Program-made: the position numbers and the translations under genes
In this document: positions 7,109 through 14,851 of the stretch, piece after piece
Numbering within the stretch: the stretch's first letter is position 1
Layout: each line of letters starts with the position of its first letter
The notes under the pieces: model-generated
The model's database searches: none
The model's input: the letters and a program-made list of their open reading frames with translations, nothing else
Told to the model about the DNA's origin: nothing
From: Motiliproteus sp036960175
GTDB lineage: Bacteria; Pseudomonadota; Gammaproteobacteria; Pseudomonadales; Balneatricaceae
Assembly: GCA_036960175.1 (NCBI GenBank)
Contig: JBALWH010000004.1
Span: forward strand, 149,865 to 213,864
Length of the DNA: 64,000 bases
Reading direction: 5' to 3'

Positions 7109-7705
7109 CTAAATATAATGTAAGGTGCGGATCCAAGGTTCCTCGTTTAGTTGATATTGTGCCTTGAGCTTTTTCTTCGCACTGAGCGCGGATTGGCGAG
7201 TAAGGAACTCGCCTACCAAAAGCACTCGCCATAGCGTTCCTTGAATCTGTATATCCGTTATACGACTGTCCGGAATGTGGCCAAGATTATCTATTTGTTT
7301 CAGGCAAGTTATTGATTGGCACGCCAGCAATTGCAGAGTGTATTTACGGCCATCAGATGTGGCTGCTTGTGAGGACTTTTTGGGTGCAGTCCGGGGGGAT
7401 TTTGCAGTCGTTAGGGGCTGCTTCTCCACAGATTCCTGAAGGGGCGTTTCTGATTTTCCTTTGGCCAGATCAGGATCAATGATTGGCTGCTTCTGGCTTT
7501 CCGCAGAAGGTGCCTCATCACTGGTAAATTGCAATTTGCTTTGGAGAGTCTTCGATTCAAACACCTTCATCTGGCCGCTACTCCATTCGGCGCAGCGCCA
7601 CCCTTCACCCTCTTTAGCGCAAGAAGTCATAGATTCAACTTCAGCAGCAAAAAGACTATTGCTAAGGCTTAATAAAGTTAGAGCGAAAGCAAACCGATTC
7701 CACAT
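7109..7705 (-). CDS. Exported SPOR-domain protein
   Basis: 198 residues. A signal peptide ends near LFAAE (about residue 21). A low-complexity linker rich in Q, K, P and S spans about 65-120. A SPOR domain follows at about 124-195 (YTLQLLACQS; WRVLLVGEFLTRQSALSAKK). SPOR domains bind denuded glycan strands at division septa, so a periplasmic cell-wall role is likely. It has two Cys pairs before and in the domain. It stands alone in the island between the transposon and the broken genes. Specific role unknown. Confidence 0.75.
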   Translation of the reverse strand: MWNRFAFALTLLSLSNSLFAAEVESMTSCAKEGEGWRCAEWSSGQMKVFESKTLQSKLQFTSDEAPSAESQKQPIIDPDLAKGKSETPLQESVEKQPLTTAKSPRTAPKKSSQAATSDGRKYTLQLLACQSITCLKQIDNLGHIPDSRITDIQIQGTLWRVLLVGEFLTRQSALSAKKKLKAQYQLNEEPWIRTLHYI

Positions 7706-7910
7706 AATAGTAATCCTAAGTTTGGCTGAGAAAGTGTAGATATAGCTGCCTAGAGAACCTCAGATCTTAAAGATATACCCATATAAATCAATAATTTTTT
7801 AAAAACGGTGGCGTTCGCCGGTGCGTGAACGGAGCTCAGCCGCTTCTGGGCGAAAACAGACCAAAGTCATACAACGGGTGAATCAACTTTGTTGTTGCTG
7901 ATTTTAAGAT

Positions 7911-8471
7911 TTAGGCAGGAAGCTGCTTTCTCAGCTTGGGAAGTAGAGTTTCAAAAGAAGCCCATTTCATCGATTGGGGTTTGTTGTTGCGGCTACACCA
8001 TTCGATACAGGCGGCATCCATGATTGAAATGATGCCATCCTGATCTTATAGCGGGGTATCGGATTCTGAATCTTGTTCGATCATTGACCATAGTTCTTTG
8101 GTGCTGGCTGTAGGGTTGTCGATCAAGGCTCTAAAGATCAATTCGTGGAGCTGGCTGATACGCTTGCCTTTTAGACGAGCAGGCGTGTTGGTTCTTGTTT
8201 CGGATTCTTCATCATTCTTTTGCGCTGAGGATAGCGTTGATAACAATCTCTTGATCTGGCAGTCAGCAAATCGAATATCTTCAATTTTGAACAGTGAGTT
8301 TGTTTGAAAGTTTAAGACCGTTTCAATCGGAGCTTTCTTTCCGGTTATCATGTTCTCAATTTCATTGAGAACCGTTTGAGCAGTTTTTTGCTCTTCTGGC
8401 ATTGGTGTCGCATAGAGCCATTCGAAATCTTTGCTGTCATAATTCGGCTCCTGCCAATCATATATTGAAGA
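7911..8471 (-). pseudogene. Hypothetical protein, 5'-truncated and interrupted by TAA
   Basis: The frame is open from 8471, with protein-like sequence (YDWQEPNYDSKDFEWLYATP) before the first ATG at 8402. It runs to TAA at 8046-8048 after DSESDTPL, then continues in the same frame DQDGIISIMDAACIEWCSR through to TAA at 7911. The continuation has normal codon use and a plausible C-terminal domain, so the inner TAA probably truncates a longer protein. The 5' end abuts a 25-bp palindrome that may be the scar of a mobile element. Function unknown. If the 8046 stop is genuine, a 118-residue protein (8046-8402) would be made. Confidence 0.55.
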
Positions 8472-8495
8472 TCAATGGGGTCAGACTCCATTGAT
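8471..8495. repeat. 25-bp palindrome
   Basis: ATCAATGG and CCATTGAT arms around GGTCAGACT. The core GGGGTCAGACTCCATTG resembles ends of Y1-transposase units and of the nearby element (GGGTCAGG). It may be an excision or end scar, or a short terminator. Confidence 0.5.
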
Positions 8496-8540
8496 ATATA
8501 TCTGTTAGCCATCGTCTTTATGCCTTCAGGGAGTGCTGCA

Positions 8541-9092
8541 TCATCGGTTCAGGCGCTCAGCAACAATCTGGAATTTTTCCGGCTCACCTTCGCGCTCAGC
8601 CCACTCACCAATTTCGCTAAGGTCATACTCCCCCACTTGGTCGTTGGCCACCCAAATTGCTTGTTTGAGTGCTTGTGTGTCATCCCAATGAAAATAAGCA
8701 GAAAGGCGGTCTTTAATGCAGTCTTGTGGCGTAATCAAAGTGAAGGTACCCATCGGGGTGACATGCGTGGACCAGCGCCGAATGGGTTCATCACCGACAG
8801 AAAGAGGGCCAGGTGGAAACTCGACAACAAACGGTGACTCAGGATGCTCGTAGTAACGCCCGATCGGAGTAAACCCAATTTGCGCCATTGCTTGTTTAAG
8901 CTTCTTGCTAGGGGTGTATGAACGATCAACAAAGTCTTAATCGTCAGATTGATAGAAGTTATTTGAGTAGATTGAGACACAGGTGCCACCAACTAGTGTG
9001 ACGTCAATACCTTGCTCAGCTAAATGCGAACCAATTAAGCCCGCCAGATCTCTAGCGCTGATCTCAGCATTAATTAGGGGGTTGTCTGTCAT
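8541..9092 (-). pseudogene. Nucleotidyltransferase-type toxin-like gene, broken by in-frame TAA
   Basis: ATG at 9092 starts TDNPLINAEISARDLAGLIG. The frame reaches LVGGTCVSIYSNNFYQSDD (codons 33-51), then TAA at 8937-8939 (codon 52), and continues in frame DFVDRSYTPSKKLKQAM to a stop at 8541. GG-x-C/A-VSIY...S-x-D-x-D is the active-site region of minimal nucleotidyltransferases of the AbiEii/DUF6036 kind, and the TAA replaces the residue between the two metal-binding aspartates. It overlaps the upstream regulator gene by 23 bp, a usual arrangement for such pairs. An internal ATG at 8888 could give only a 115-residue C-terminal piece. Confidence 0.65.
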
Positions 9093-9477
9093 GGTTCAGC
9101 ACTCGTTTTAAAGGCTTTTCAGGTTTACGAGGCCGACGACGATTATTTACCAGTGAGTCGTAAAGGTCTGCAGGATAGAACTCCAGCGCACGTCTGATCA
9201 GCGCTTTAAGCTCGTTGAGATAAACACATCGAGGGTTTAGTGCGAAGACGCGAGTTCGACCGATAAAATGGCTATACAACACGCCAGCAGTTTCAAGTTT
9301 TTCAGCCTGTGCCTGGATAGGTGTAAGTGAAGTGTCAAAAAATGCGGCTATCTCACGCGGGTAGCCATCACCTCGTGCTATCAAATAAACCAGCACGCGC
9401 TCTTTGTTGATGTTCCCTAAGATTCCTTCCAGCATATCTAAGTACCGTTTTTCATCACGGACTTCAGTATAGACCAC
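9070..9477 (-). CDS. Winged-helix regulator, partner of the nucleotidyltransferase gene
   Basis: 135 residues. A winged-helix core (KERVLVYLIARGDGYPREIAAFF, cited in parts: helix 1 at about 25-35, recognition helix around SLTPIQAQAEKLETAG) is followed by FALNPRCVYLNELKALIRRALE. It is typical of the small ArsR-like regulators that sit before DUF6036-type nucleotidyltransferases. Start is GTG 9477, only 6 bp from a palindromic operator, so the transcript may have a very short leader; an ATG at codon 15 is an alternative. Probable autorepressor and possible antitoxin. Its partner gene is broken. Confidence 0.65.
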   Translation of the reverse strand: MVYTEVRDEKRYLDMLEGILGNINKERVLVYLIARGDGYPREIAAFFDTSLTPIQAQAEKLETAGVLYSHFIGRTRVFALNPRCVYLNELKALIRRALEFYPADLYDSLVNNRRRPRKPEKPLKRVLNHDRQPPN

Positions 9478-9483
9478 AAATTA

Positions 9484-9516
9484 GTTCATATGAACTTAAA
9501 TTAGGTTCATGTGAAC
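9484..9516. promoter_or_regulatory. Two tandem operator palindromes
   Basis: GTTCATATGAAC (9484-9495) and GTTCATGTGAAC (9505-9516) are 21 bp apart start to start, two helical turns. They lie directly upstream of the winged-helix gene and probably bind its product as two dimers. Confidence 0.65.
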
Positions 9517-9668
9517 ATAAAAGAGGTTCGAGTTGTTGATCCTTTGGCAGGGGGTGAATTACAGAATTCAACGCCATCATTGAGTTCCTCACGATAAGTT
9601 TTTGGCTGGTGGTGCTTACCTACCATTCGGGTTTGAGTTTTAGCAAACGAGAGTCAGTCTATACAAAC

Positions 9669-9752
9669 AAAGAAAACCCCGCAGTGCGGGGTTTTTAGTG
9701 GCCTTATTGTTCGCTTGGTATCAGGTGAACATTATTCGATGTTTTGAATTTG
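9669..9752. repeat. Right copy of yicC 3' end plus terminator
   Basis: Partner of 1117-1201. It contains the last codons of yicC and the terminator 9673-9696, and marks the right border of the island. Confidence 0.85.
9673..9696. terminator. yicC terminator
   Basis: AAAACCCCGC and GCGGGGTTTTT arms with a short loop. Symmetric A and T runs suggest activity in both directions. Confidence 0.85.
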
Positions 9753-10598
9753 CTCGCGCATCTGTTCGATCAGTACCTTGAGCTCTACCGCGCATTGAGT
9801 GGTTTCGGCGACGATGGATTTCGATGACAGGGTGTTGGCTTCGCGGTTGAGCTCCTGCATCAGGAAGTCGAGGCGGCGGCCAACAGCGTCTTTTTGTTTC
9901 AGCACTCGGGCTACTTCGGTGACGTGGGTATCCAGGCGATCCAGTTCTTCATCCACATCGGCTTTCTGAGCCAGCAGTACCAGCTCTTGCTCAACCCGAT
10001 TGGGGTCCAGGTCGACCTTGGCTTCTTCCAGTCGGTTGAGGATGTTCTCTTTCTGTTTGGCCAGGATCTCTGGCAGCTTGGCGCGCACCTGTACCACTAC
10101 GTCGGAGATGGCATTCAGACGCTGGCTGATCAATTGCTGTAGCTCTTTGCCTTCGCGCAGGCGGTTGTCGATCAGTTCGTCGATAGCCTGATCGAATAGT
10201 GACAGGGCTTCACTGTGCATGACCTTCATATCGAGCTGGGTTTCCTGCAGGACACCCGGCCAGCGCAGGACTTCCAGTGGGTTGATGGAGGTGGGGTCCA
10301 CCAGCAGGTTGTTGATCTGTTGAGCAGCATCACGCAACTGGGTGGCCAATTCGAGATTAACACTGAGCTTGGCATCGGTTTTTTCTGCCAGTGCATAGCG
10401 CAGGGTGCATTCAACCTTGCCTCGCTGCAGGCTTTTGCGGAGTTTGTCTCGCAGCTTACCTTCCAGCTCCCGAAAACTTTCCGGCAAACGCAGGGAGGGT
10501 TCCAGGTAGCGGTGATTAACTGAACGCACTTCCCAAATCAGAGTGCCCCAGCTTTGTTCGCTCTGTTGACGAGCAAAAGCGGTCATACTGCGTGTCAT
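9732..10598 (-). CDS. yicC: YicC family endoribonuclease-like protein
   Basis: 288 residues, full length for the family. The N-terminus MTRSMTAFARQQ and the segment WEVRSVNHRYLEPSLRLPE (about 23-41) are diagnostic. The C-terminal DUF1732 part includes VGRRLDFLMQELNREANTLSSK and ends QIQNIE. YicC proteins are stress-linked RNases acting on small RNAs in Escherichia coli. Divergent from rph, the conserved gammaproteobacterial arrangement. Its last codons and terminator were duplicated by the island insertion, but the reading frame is intact. Confidence 0.95.
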   Translation of the reverse strand: MTRSMTAFARQQSEQSWGTLIWEVRSVNHRYLEPSLRLPESFRELEGKLRDKLRKSLQRGKVECTLRYALAEKTDAKLSVNLELATQLRDAAQQINNLLVDPTSINPLEVLRWPGVLQETQLDMKVMHSEALSLFDQAIDELIDNRLREGKELQQLISQRLNAISDVVVQVRAKLPEILAKQKENILNRLEEAKVDLDPNRVEQELVLLAQKADVDEELDRLDTHVTEVARVLKQKDAVGRRLDFLMQELNREANTLSSKSIVAETTQCAVELKVLIEQMREQIQNIE

Positions 10599-10726
10599 AT
10601 GGATTGATCTCGATTAAAATCTGCAGGCTTAACGAAAAGCTATTCTAACAACCTTGTCGCTGTTGGCACTAGAATAGTCTTCTTTTCTAACATTACAGCG
10701 GTTAACCAGCATTCGTAAGGTATTAC

Positions 10727-11497
10727 ATGGGCTCTCCTATCTCGGAACAACTGAAGAATCTAGGCATGGACGCGATGCGTCCCAGCGGACGTCAACCTGA
10801 TCAACTGCGGGAAGTTCGTATTACCCGTCATTACACCAAGCATGCTGAAGGCTCGGTATTAGTGGAATTTGGTGATACCAAGGTGTTGTGCACCGCCTCT
10901 GTGACTCGCGGTGTTCCTCGTTTTCTACGTGGCACCGGTAAGGGCTGGGTGACGGCAGAGTACGGCATGCTGCCTCGTTCTACCGGTTCGCGCATGGATC
11001 GTGAAGCGGCTCGTGGTAAACAGGGTGGCCGTACCGTTGAGATCCAGCGCCTGATCGGGCGCTCTTTGCGCGCGGTGATCGATCTAAATCGTCTGGGCGA
11101 AAATACTATCGCTATCGACTGTGACGTGATTCAGGCGGATGGAGGCACCCGTACAGCGGCTATCACTGGCGCTTGTGTAGCCCTGAAAGATGCCATCGAT
11201 GTGCTGCGTAAAGATAGTAATGGTGCCACTAAGGGTAACCCCTTCACAGGCATGCTGGGTGCGGTCTCAGTCGGTATCTACAAAGGTATGCCGGTGCTGG
11301 ATCTGGATTATGCAGAAGATTCCAAAGCCGAAACCGATATGAACGTGATCATGAACGAAGCCGGCGGTTTTGTTGAGATTCAGGGCACAGCTGAGGGGGC
11401 TACCTTTAACCAGGAAGAGCTTAATCAGATGCTGGCATTGGCGGGCAAGGGCATCAAGGAATTGATCGAATTGCAAAAGGCTGCTCTGGCGGAGTAG
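10727..11497 (+). CDS. rph: Ribonuclease PH
   Basis: 3'-5' phosphorolytic exoribonuclease that trims tRNA precursors. MRPSGRQPDQLR begins at residue 17 of the longest frame, followed by RHYTKHAEGSVLVEFGDTKV, AEYGMLPRSTGSR and the phosphate-binding CDVIQADGGTRTAAITGA. Most family members start at the Met at 10775 (about 240 residues). The upstream ATG at 10727 has the better ribosome site (AAGG, 6 nt), giving 256 residues. Start choice is therefore open. Followed by a strong terminator. Confidence 0.95.
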   Translation: MGSPISEQLKNLGMDAMRPSGRQPDQLREVRITRHYTKHAEGSVLVEFGDTKVLCTASVTRGVPRFLRGTGKGWVTAEYGMLPRSTGSRMDREAARGKQGGRTVEIQRLIGRSLRAVIDLNRLGENTIAIDCDVIQADGGTRTAAITGACVALKDAIDVLRKDSNGATKGNPFTGMLGAVSVGIYKGMPVLDLDYAEDSKAETDMNVIMNEAGGFVEIQGTAEGATFNQEELNQMLALAGKGIKELIELQKAALAE

Positions 11498-11521
11498 CTG
11501 TTTTTTGACGGCTTAAAATGT

Positions 11522-11550
11522 AAAAAGCCCCGCATTGCGGGGCTTTTTTT
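11522..11550. terminator. rph terminator
   Basis: AAAAAGCCCCGC / GCGGGGCTTTTTTT hairpin between convergent rph and crc; A and T runs on both sides allow bidirectional use. Confidence 0.9.
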
Positions 11551-11562
11551 GTATCTACTCAT

Positions 11563-12336
11563 TCAGGTCGGGATATTGTAATCCATTATCAGCGGCGCGT
11601 GTTCTGAGAAGCGCTGATCACGTTCGATCCTGGCGCTGCTGATGAGTTTGCGCAGGCCTGCGGAGGCTACTTGGTAATCCAAGCGCGCACCTTCGTTTAG
11701 TGAGAAGGCGCGGTTGTAGGAAGGCCACCAGCTGAATTGATGGTCGGCATGGTTGATCTCGCGGAAGGTGTCGATATAACCCAGCTCGTTGAATACCATA
11801 TCTAGCCACTGGCGTTCTTCTGGCAGGAATCCAGATTGTTTCTGATTCACGTACCAGTTGCTCAGGTCGGTGGTTTTGTGGGCAATATTCCAGGTACCGC
11901 AGAAGATAAACTGACGGCGCTTGCGCAGGGTCTTTTGCAGATGCGCCAGAAACTGTTCCATATAGTGAAACTTGGCGGATTGCGCGGCGTCATCTTTGAG
12001 GCCGGAAGGGATTATCATGGAAGCGATGCTGACCTTGTCATAATCGGCTTGAATAAAGCGGCCGTGGAAGTCGCATTGTTCAAAGCCGAGACCAGTCATG
12101 ATGGCCTTGGGTGGGGTTTTGCAATAGAGCGCTACGCCGCCGACACCATCATCCATATTATCGAAGAAATAGGGGTAGTAACCATTTGGATGGTAGATGG
12201 AATCATCCAGTTGATATTCCTTGGCTCGCAATCCCTGTAGGCAGACGACGTCAGCATCTTGTTCGACCATCCAGTCGAAAAAGCCTTTTTCAGCGGCTTG
12301 CTGGATGCCTTGAACATTGAGCGTCATTACACGCAT
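11563..12336 (-). CDS. crc: Crc, catabolite repression control protein (ExoIII fold, inactive)
   Basis: 257 residues of the exonuclease III fold. The metal-binding Glu of ExoIII (LQE) is Gln here (VVCLQGLRA), GDxN is GTWN, and SDHAP is SEHAP. This loss of catalytic residues, the length, and the position between rph and pyrE are those of Pseudomonas Crc, which helps Hfq repress translation of catabolic mRNAs. The DctPQM and dehalogenase genes in this window would be typical targets, but that is inference. Convergent with rph, divergent from pyrE. Confidence 0.88.
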   Translation of the reverse strand: MRVMTLNVQGIQQAAEKGFFDWMVEQDADVVCLQGLRAKEYQLDDSIYHPNGYYPYFFDNMDDGVGGVALYCKTPPKAIMTGLGFEQCDFHGRFIQADYDKVSIASMIIPSGLKDDAAQSAKFHYMEQFLAHLQKTLRKRRQFIFCGTWNIAHKTTDLSNWYVNQKQSGFLPEERQWLDMVFNELGYIDTFREINHADHQFSWWPSYNRAFSLNEGARLDYQVASAGLRKLISSARIERDQRFSEHAPLIMDYNIPT

Positions 12337-12555
12337 TGCGGAGTACCTTAAACCAAGGCCATTTACTGGCTATTATTAATGAGTTAAATCTGGCTATATA
12401 TAGATCAAAGCGGAATTGTATCGGGTTCTGGACCAAAAAAGAAATATAAGTTTGCGGTAGAAAATACACATTTTTAGTACGTTATTCGAGGCTCGTCGGC
12501 GAATCATGTATTATAGCCTCCGCTTTTTTCTAATCGATCGTTAAGGGGTATAGCA

Positions 12556-13197
12556 ATGCAGGATTATCAGCGTGAGTTTATTGAGTTTGCCATTGAGCGG
12601 GATGTGCTCCGATTTGGTGAGTTTGAGCTGAAATCTGGCCGCATCAGCCCCTACTTCTTTAATGCCGGTGGCTTTAAGACTGGCGAGGCGCTGGCGCGTT
12701 TAGGTCGTTACTATGCCGCCGCGATTCAAAATGCCGGTCTTGAGTTTGATGTGATGCTGGGGCCTGCTTACAAGGGCATCCCTCTGGTGGTGACCACGGC
12801 AGTGGCGCTGTTTAACGATTATGAGATTGATACGCCTTACGTATTCAACCGCAAGGTAGCTAAAGATCACGGTGAAGGTGGAAACCTGGTGGGTTCGCCG
12901 CTGGCGGGTCGGGTGTTGATTGTTGATGATGTGATCAGTGCCGGCACCGCTATTCGTGAAGTCATGACGCTGATCGACGACGCCGGTGCCAAGCCTTCCG
13001 GTGTGGTGATTGCTTTGGACCGACAGGAGCGCGGTACCGGTGATACCTCTGCCATTCAACAGGTTGAGGCCGACTACAACATGCCAGTGGTGAATATCAT
13101 CACCCTGTCTGATCTGATCCAATATCTGCAGGAAAAAGGCGGTTACGAGCAGCAGATCGAAGCGATGCGTGAATACCGTTCAGTCTACGGCGTCTAA
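12556..13197 (+). CDS. pyrE: Orotate phosphoribosyltransferase
   Basis: 213 residues. Converts orotate and PRPP to OMP in pyrimidine synthesis. The PRPP-binding signature RVLIVDDVISAGTAIREV is at about 116-133 and the catalytic loop FNRKVAKDHGEGG at about 97-109. AAGGGG lies 9 nt before ATG. A possible promoter (TTCGAG, 18 bp, TATTAT near 12511) lies upstream. The crc-pyrE spacing of 219 bp fits two divergent promoters. Confidence 0.95.
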   Translation: MQDYQREFIEFAIERDVLRFGEFELKSGRISPYFFNAGGFKTGEALARLGRYYAAAIQNAGLEFDVMLGPAYKGIPLVVTTAVALFNDYEIDTPYVFNRKVAKDHGEGGNLVGSPLAGRVLIVDDVISAGTAIREVMTLIDDAGAKPSGVVIALDRQERGTGDTSAIQQVEADYNMPVVNIITLSDLIQYLQEKGGYEQQIEAMREYRSVYGV

Positions 13198-13243
13198 GCC
13201 TGTCCCGTGTTAAGGGCTGAGAAGGGAACTTCTTGGCCTTGGG

Positions 13244-13278
13244 CCTTCCTAACTACTATCCATTAGGGAGGCTTTTTT
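13244..13278 (+). terminator. Terminator-like hairpin that contains the next gene's ribosome site
   Basis: CCTTCCTAA pairs with TTAGGGAGG (one G-T) around a 10-nt loop and is followed by C and six T. The 3' arm AGGGAGG is also the Shine-Dalgarno box of the gene whose ATG begins right after the T run. Confidence 0.6.
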
Positions 13279-13662
13279 ATGAAACCCCTGCTTGTAGCGC
13301 TGACTCTTTTTCTGGGGTTGGCTAACCTTCCAGCCCTTGCCGGCAATAACTACGCTGATAACACTTATACCCTGACTCAGGGCTCGCAATGGCGAGGCGT
13401 TAAGATCGGCGGAGTACCGCCTCGAACTCTCGATACTGTCTGCGAAAATGATAACTGCTATCAGCTCAATACTCAGCAGCTACTGTCCCGAGAAATGAGC
13501 CATAAGTATGGCATCCGAAAGCCTTCGTTTGACGAGCTTTCCAGTGTTGATGGGGTGGTTCAGCAAGACAATAAGTTAATACTGCCCGCCGATCTCGGTT
13601 ATGAAGTCTATATGCTTGAGTATTGGAACCGCTATGAAAACGACGGCGGTGATGTTCAGTAG
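13279..13662 (+). CDS. Small exported protein of unknown function
   Basis: 127 residues with a clear signal peptide cleaved near ALAG-NN (about 21-22). The mature part has one close Cys pair (CENDNC, about 55-60) and no motif I recognise. It is acidic and likely periplasmic. The start codon follows directly on the T run of the hairpin at 13244, so translation of mRNA from pyrE would require melting of that hairpin. Convergent with the KAS III-like gene, 26 bp away. Confidence 0.75.
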   Translation: MKPLLVALTLFLGLANLPALAGNNYADNTYTLTQGSQWRGVKIGGVPPRTLDTVCENDNCYQLNTQQLLSREMSHKYGIRKPSFDELSSVDGVVQQDNKLILPADLGYEVYMLEYWNRYENDGGDVQ

Positions 13663-13688
13663 ATTCGGCTATTTATGGGGGAGATTGA

Positions 13689-14810
13689 TCAGCGCTTTTC
13701 CAGAATGATACTCCCCACGGAATAACCAGCCCCAAAGGAACTCAACAGCCCTTTATCTCCTGGCTGTAGGTCTTGATGGTGCAGATGCAGGGCGATAATC
13801 GACCCTGCAGAGCTGGTGTTGGCGTACTGGTCCAGCACGATGGGGACTTCTTCAGCGCTGGGTTCACGGCCCAGTAGCTTCTTGGCGGCAAACAGGTTCA
13901 TGGTGAGATTGGCCTGATGCAGCCAGAAGCGTTTGAAGTCGCTGGCGTTGAGTTGGGCTTCATCCAAATGAGCGCTGATAGTCTTGGTGACCATCGGCAG
14001 CAATTCCTTGAATACCTTACGGCCATGCTGAACAAAGAGTTTATCGCGGCAGTTACGTGTTTGCGGGTCGGTGCGGTTCAGAAAACCAAAATTATTGCGG
14101 ATATTGTTAGAAAAGCGGGTGGCGAACTTGGTGCTCAGTATGCGCAAGGCATGTTCGCTATTGCAGCTTTCTTCTGCTTCAACCACCACTGCGGTGGCGA
14201 TATCACCAAAGATAAAGTGACAGTCGCGGTCGCGGAATTCCAAATGGCCGGAACAGACCTCGGGATTGATCACCAAGGCGCAGCGGGCATTGCCGTTGCG
14301 AATAGCATCGGCAGCGGCGCCAATGCCGAAGGTGGCCGATGAGCAAGCTACGTTCATGTCGTAACCATAGCCCTGAGCGCCCAGAGCATGCTGAACTTCC
14401 ACCGCGATAGCGGGGTAGGCTCGTTGCAGGTTGGAGCAGGCGACAATAACCAGATCCACCTGATCGGCGCTTTTTCCGGCGTTTTCTAGCGCCTGAGTGG
14501 CGGCCGCTACGGCCATCTCGCAGAGCAGTGAAGGTTGATCATCGCTGCGTTCGGCAATGCGGGGAGCCATCACTTCAGGGTCGAGAACCCCAGCTTTGTC
14601 CACCACATAACGGTTTTTTATGCCGGAAGCCTTGAGGATAAATTCACTGCTGGAATGCTCCAGTGCTTCAATCTCACCGTTGGCAATTTGCTCGGCGTTG
14701 CGCTGGTTGTGGAGATCTACATATTGATTGAAGCTTTCTACCAGTTCGTCGTTGCTGATGCTGTAAGGAGGGGTATAAAGCCCGGTTCCGCTGATAACGA
14801 TGGACTTCAT
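13689..14810 (-). CDS. Beta-ketoacyl-ACP synthase III family protein
   Basis: 373 residues from ATG 14810 (AAGGAGTCAGCT before it; the longer frame from 14834 lacks a good site). The thiolase-fold catalytic set is Cys156 in NVACSSATFG, His298 in WLHQAN and Asn331 in YANTSSAGS. It matches the longer FabH-like enzymes that condense an acyl-CoA with malonyl-ACP, either to start fatty-acid synthesis or to make a secondary product. It lies 41 bp downstream of hisF on the same strand and may be cotranscribed, though no histidine link is known. Not assigned to FabH proper because of length and insertions. Confidence 0.85.
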   Translation of the reverse strand: MKSIVISGTGLYTPPYSISNDELVESFNQYVDLHNQRNAEQIANGEIEALEHSSSEFILKASGIKNRYVVDKAGVLDPEVMAPRIAERSDDQPSLLCEMAVAAATQALENAGKSADQVDLVIVACSNLQRAYPAIAVEVQHALGAQGYGYDMNVACSSATFGIGAAADAIRNGNARCALVINPEVCSGHLEFRDRDCHFIFGDIATAVVVEAEESCNSEHALRILSTKFATRFSNNIRNNFGFLNRTDPQTRNCRDKLFVQHGRKVFKELLPMVTKTISAHLDEAQLNASDFKRFWLHQANLTMNLFAAKKLLGREPSAEEVPIVLDQYANTSSAGSIIALHLHHQDLQPGDKGLLSSFGAGYSVGSIILEKR

Positions 14811-14851
14811 AGCTGACTCCTTACAGATTGTCATAGGGGAATTGTGATGAT

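Noticed and set aside
7760..7880. attC-like words (GGTGGCGTTCGCC, GCTTCTGGGCG) downstream of 7911
   Set aside because: No RYYYAAC/GTTRRRY pair at suitable spacing and no cassette gene joined to it.
13689..14810. Calling the KAS III-like gene fabH or part of histidine synthesis
   Set aside because: It is longer than FabH and carries insertions; only its position links it to his genes.
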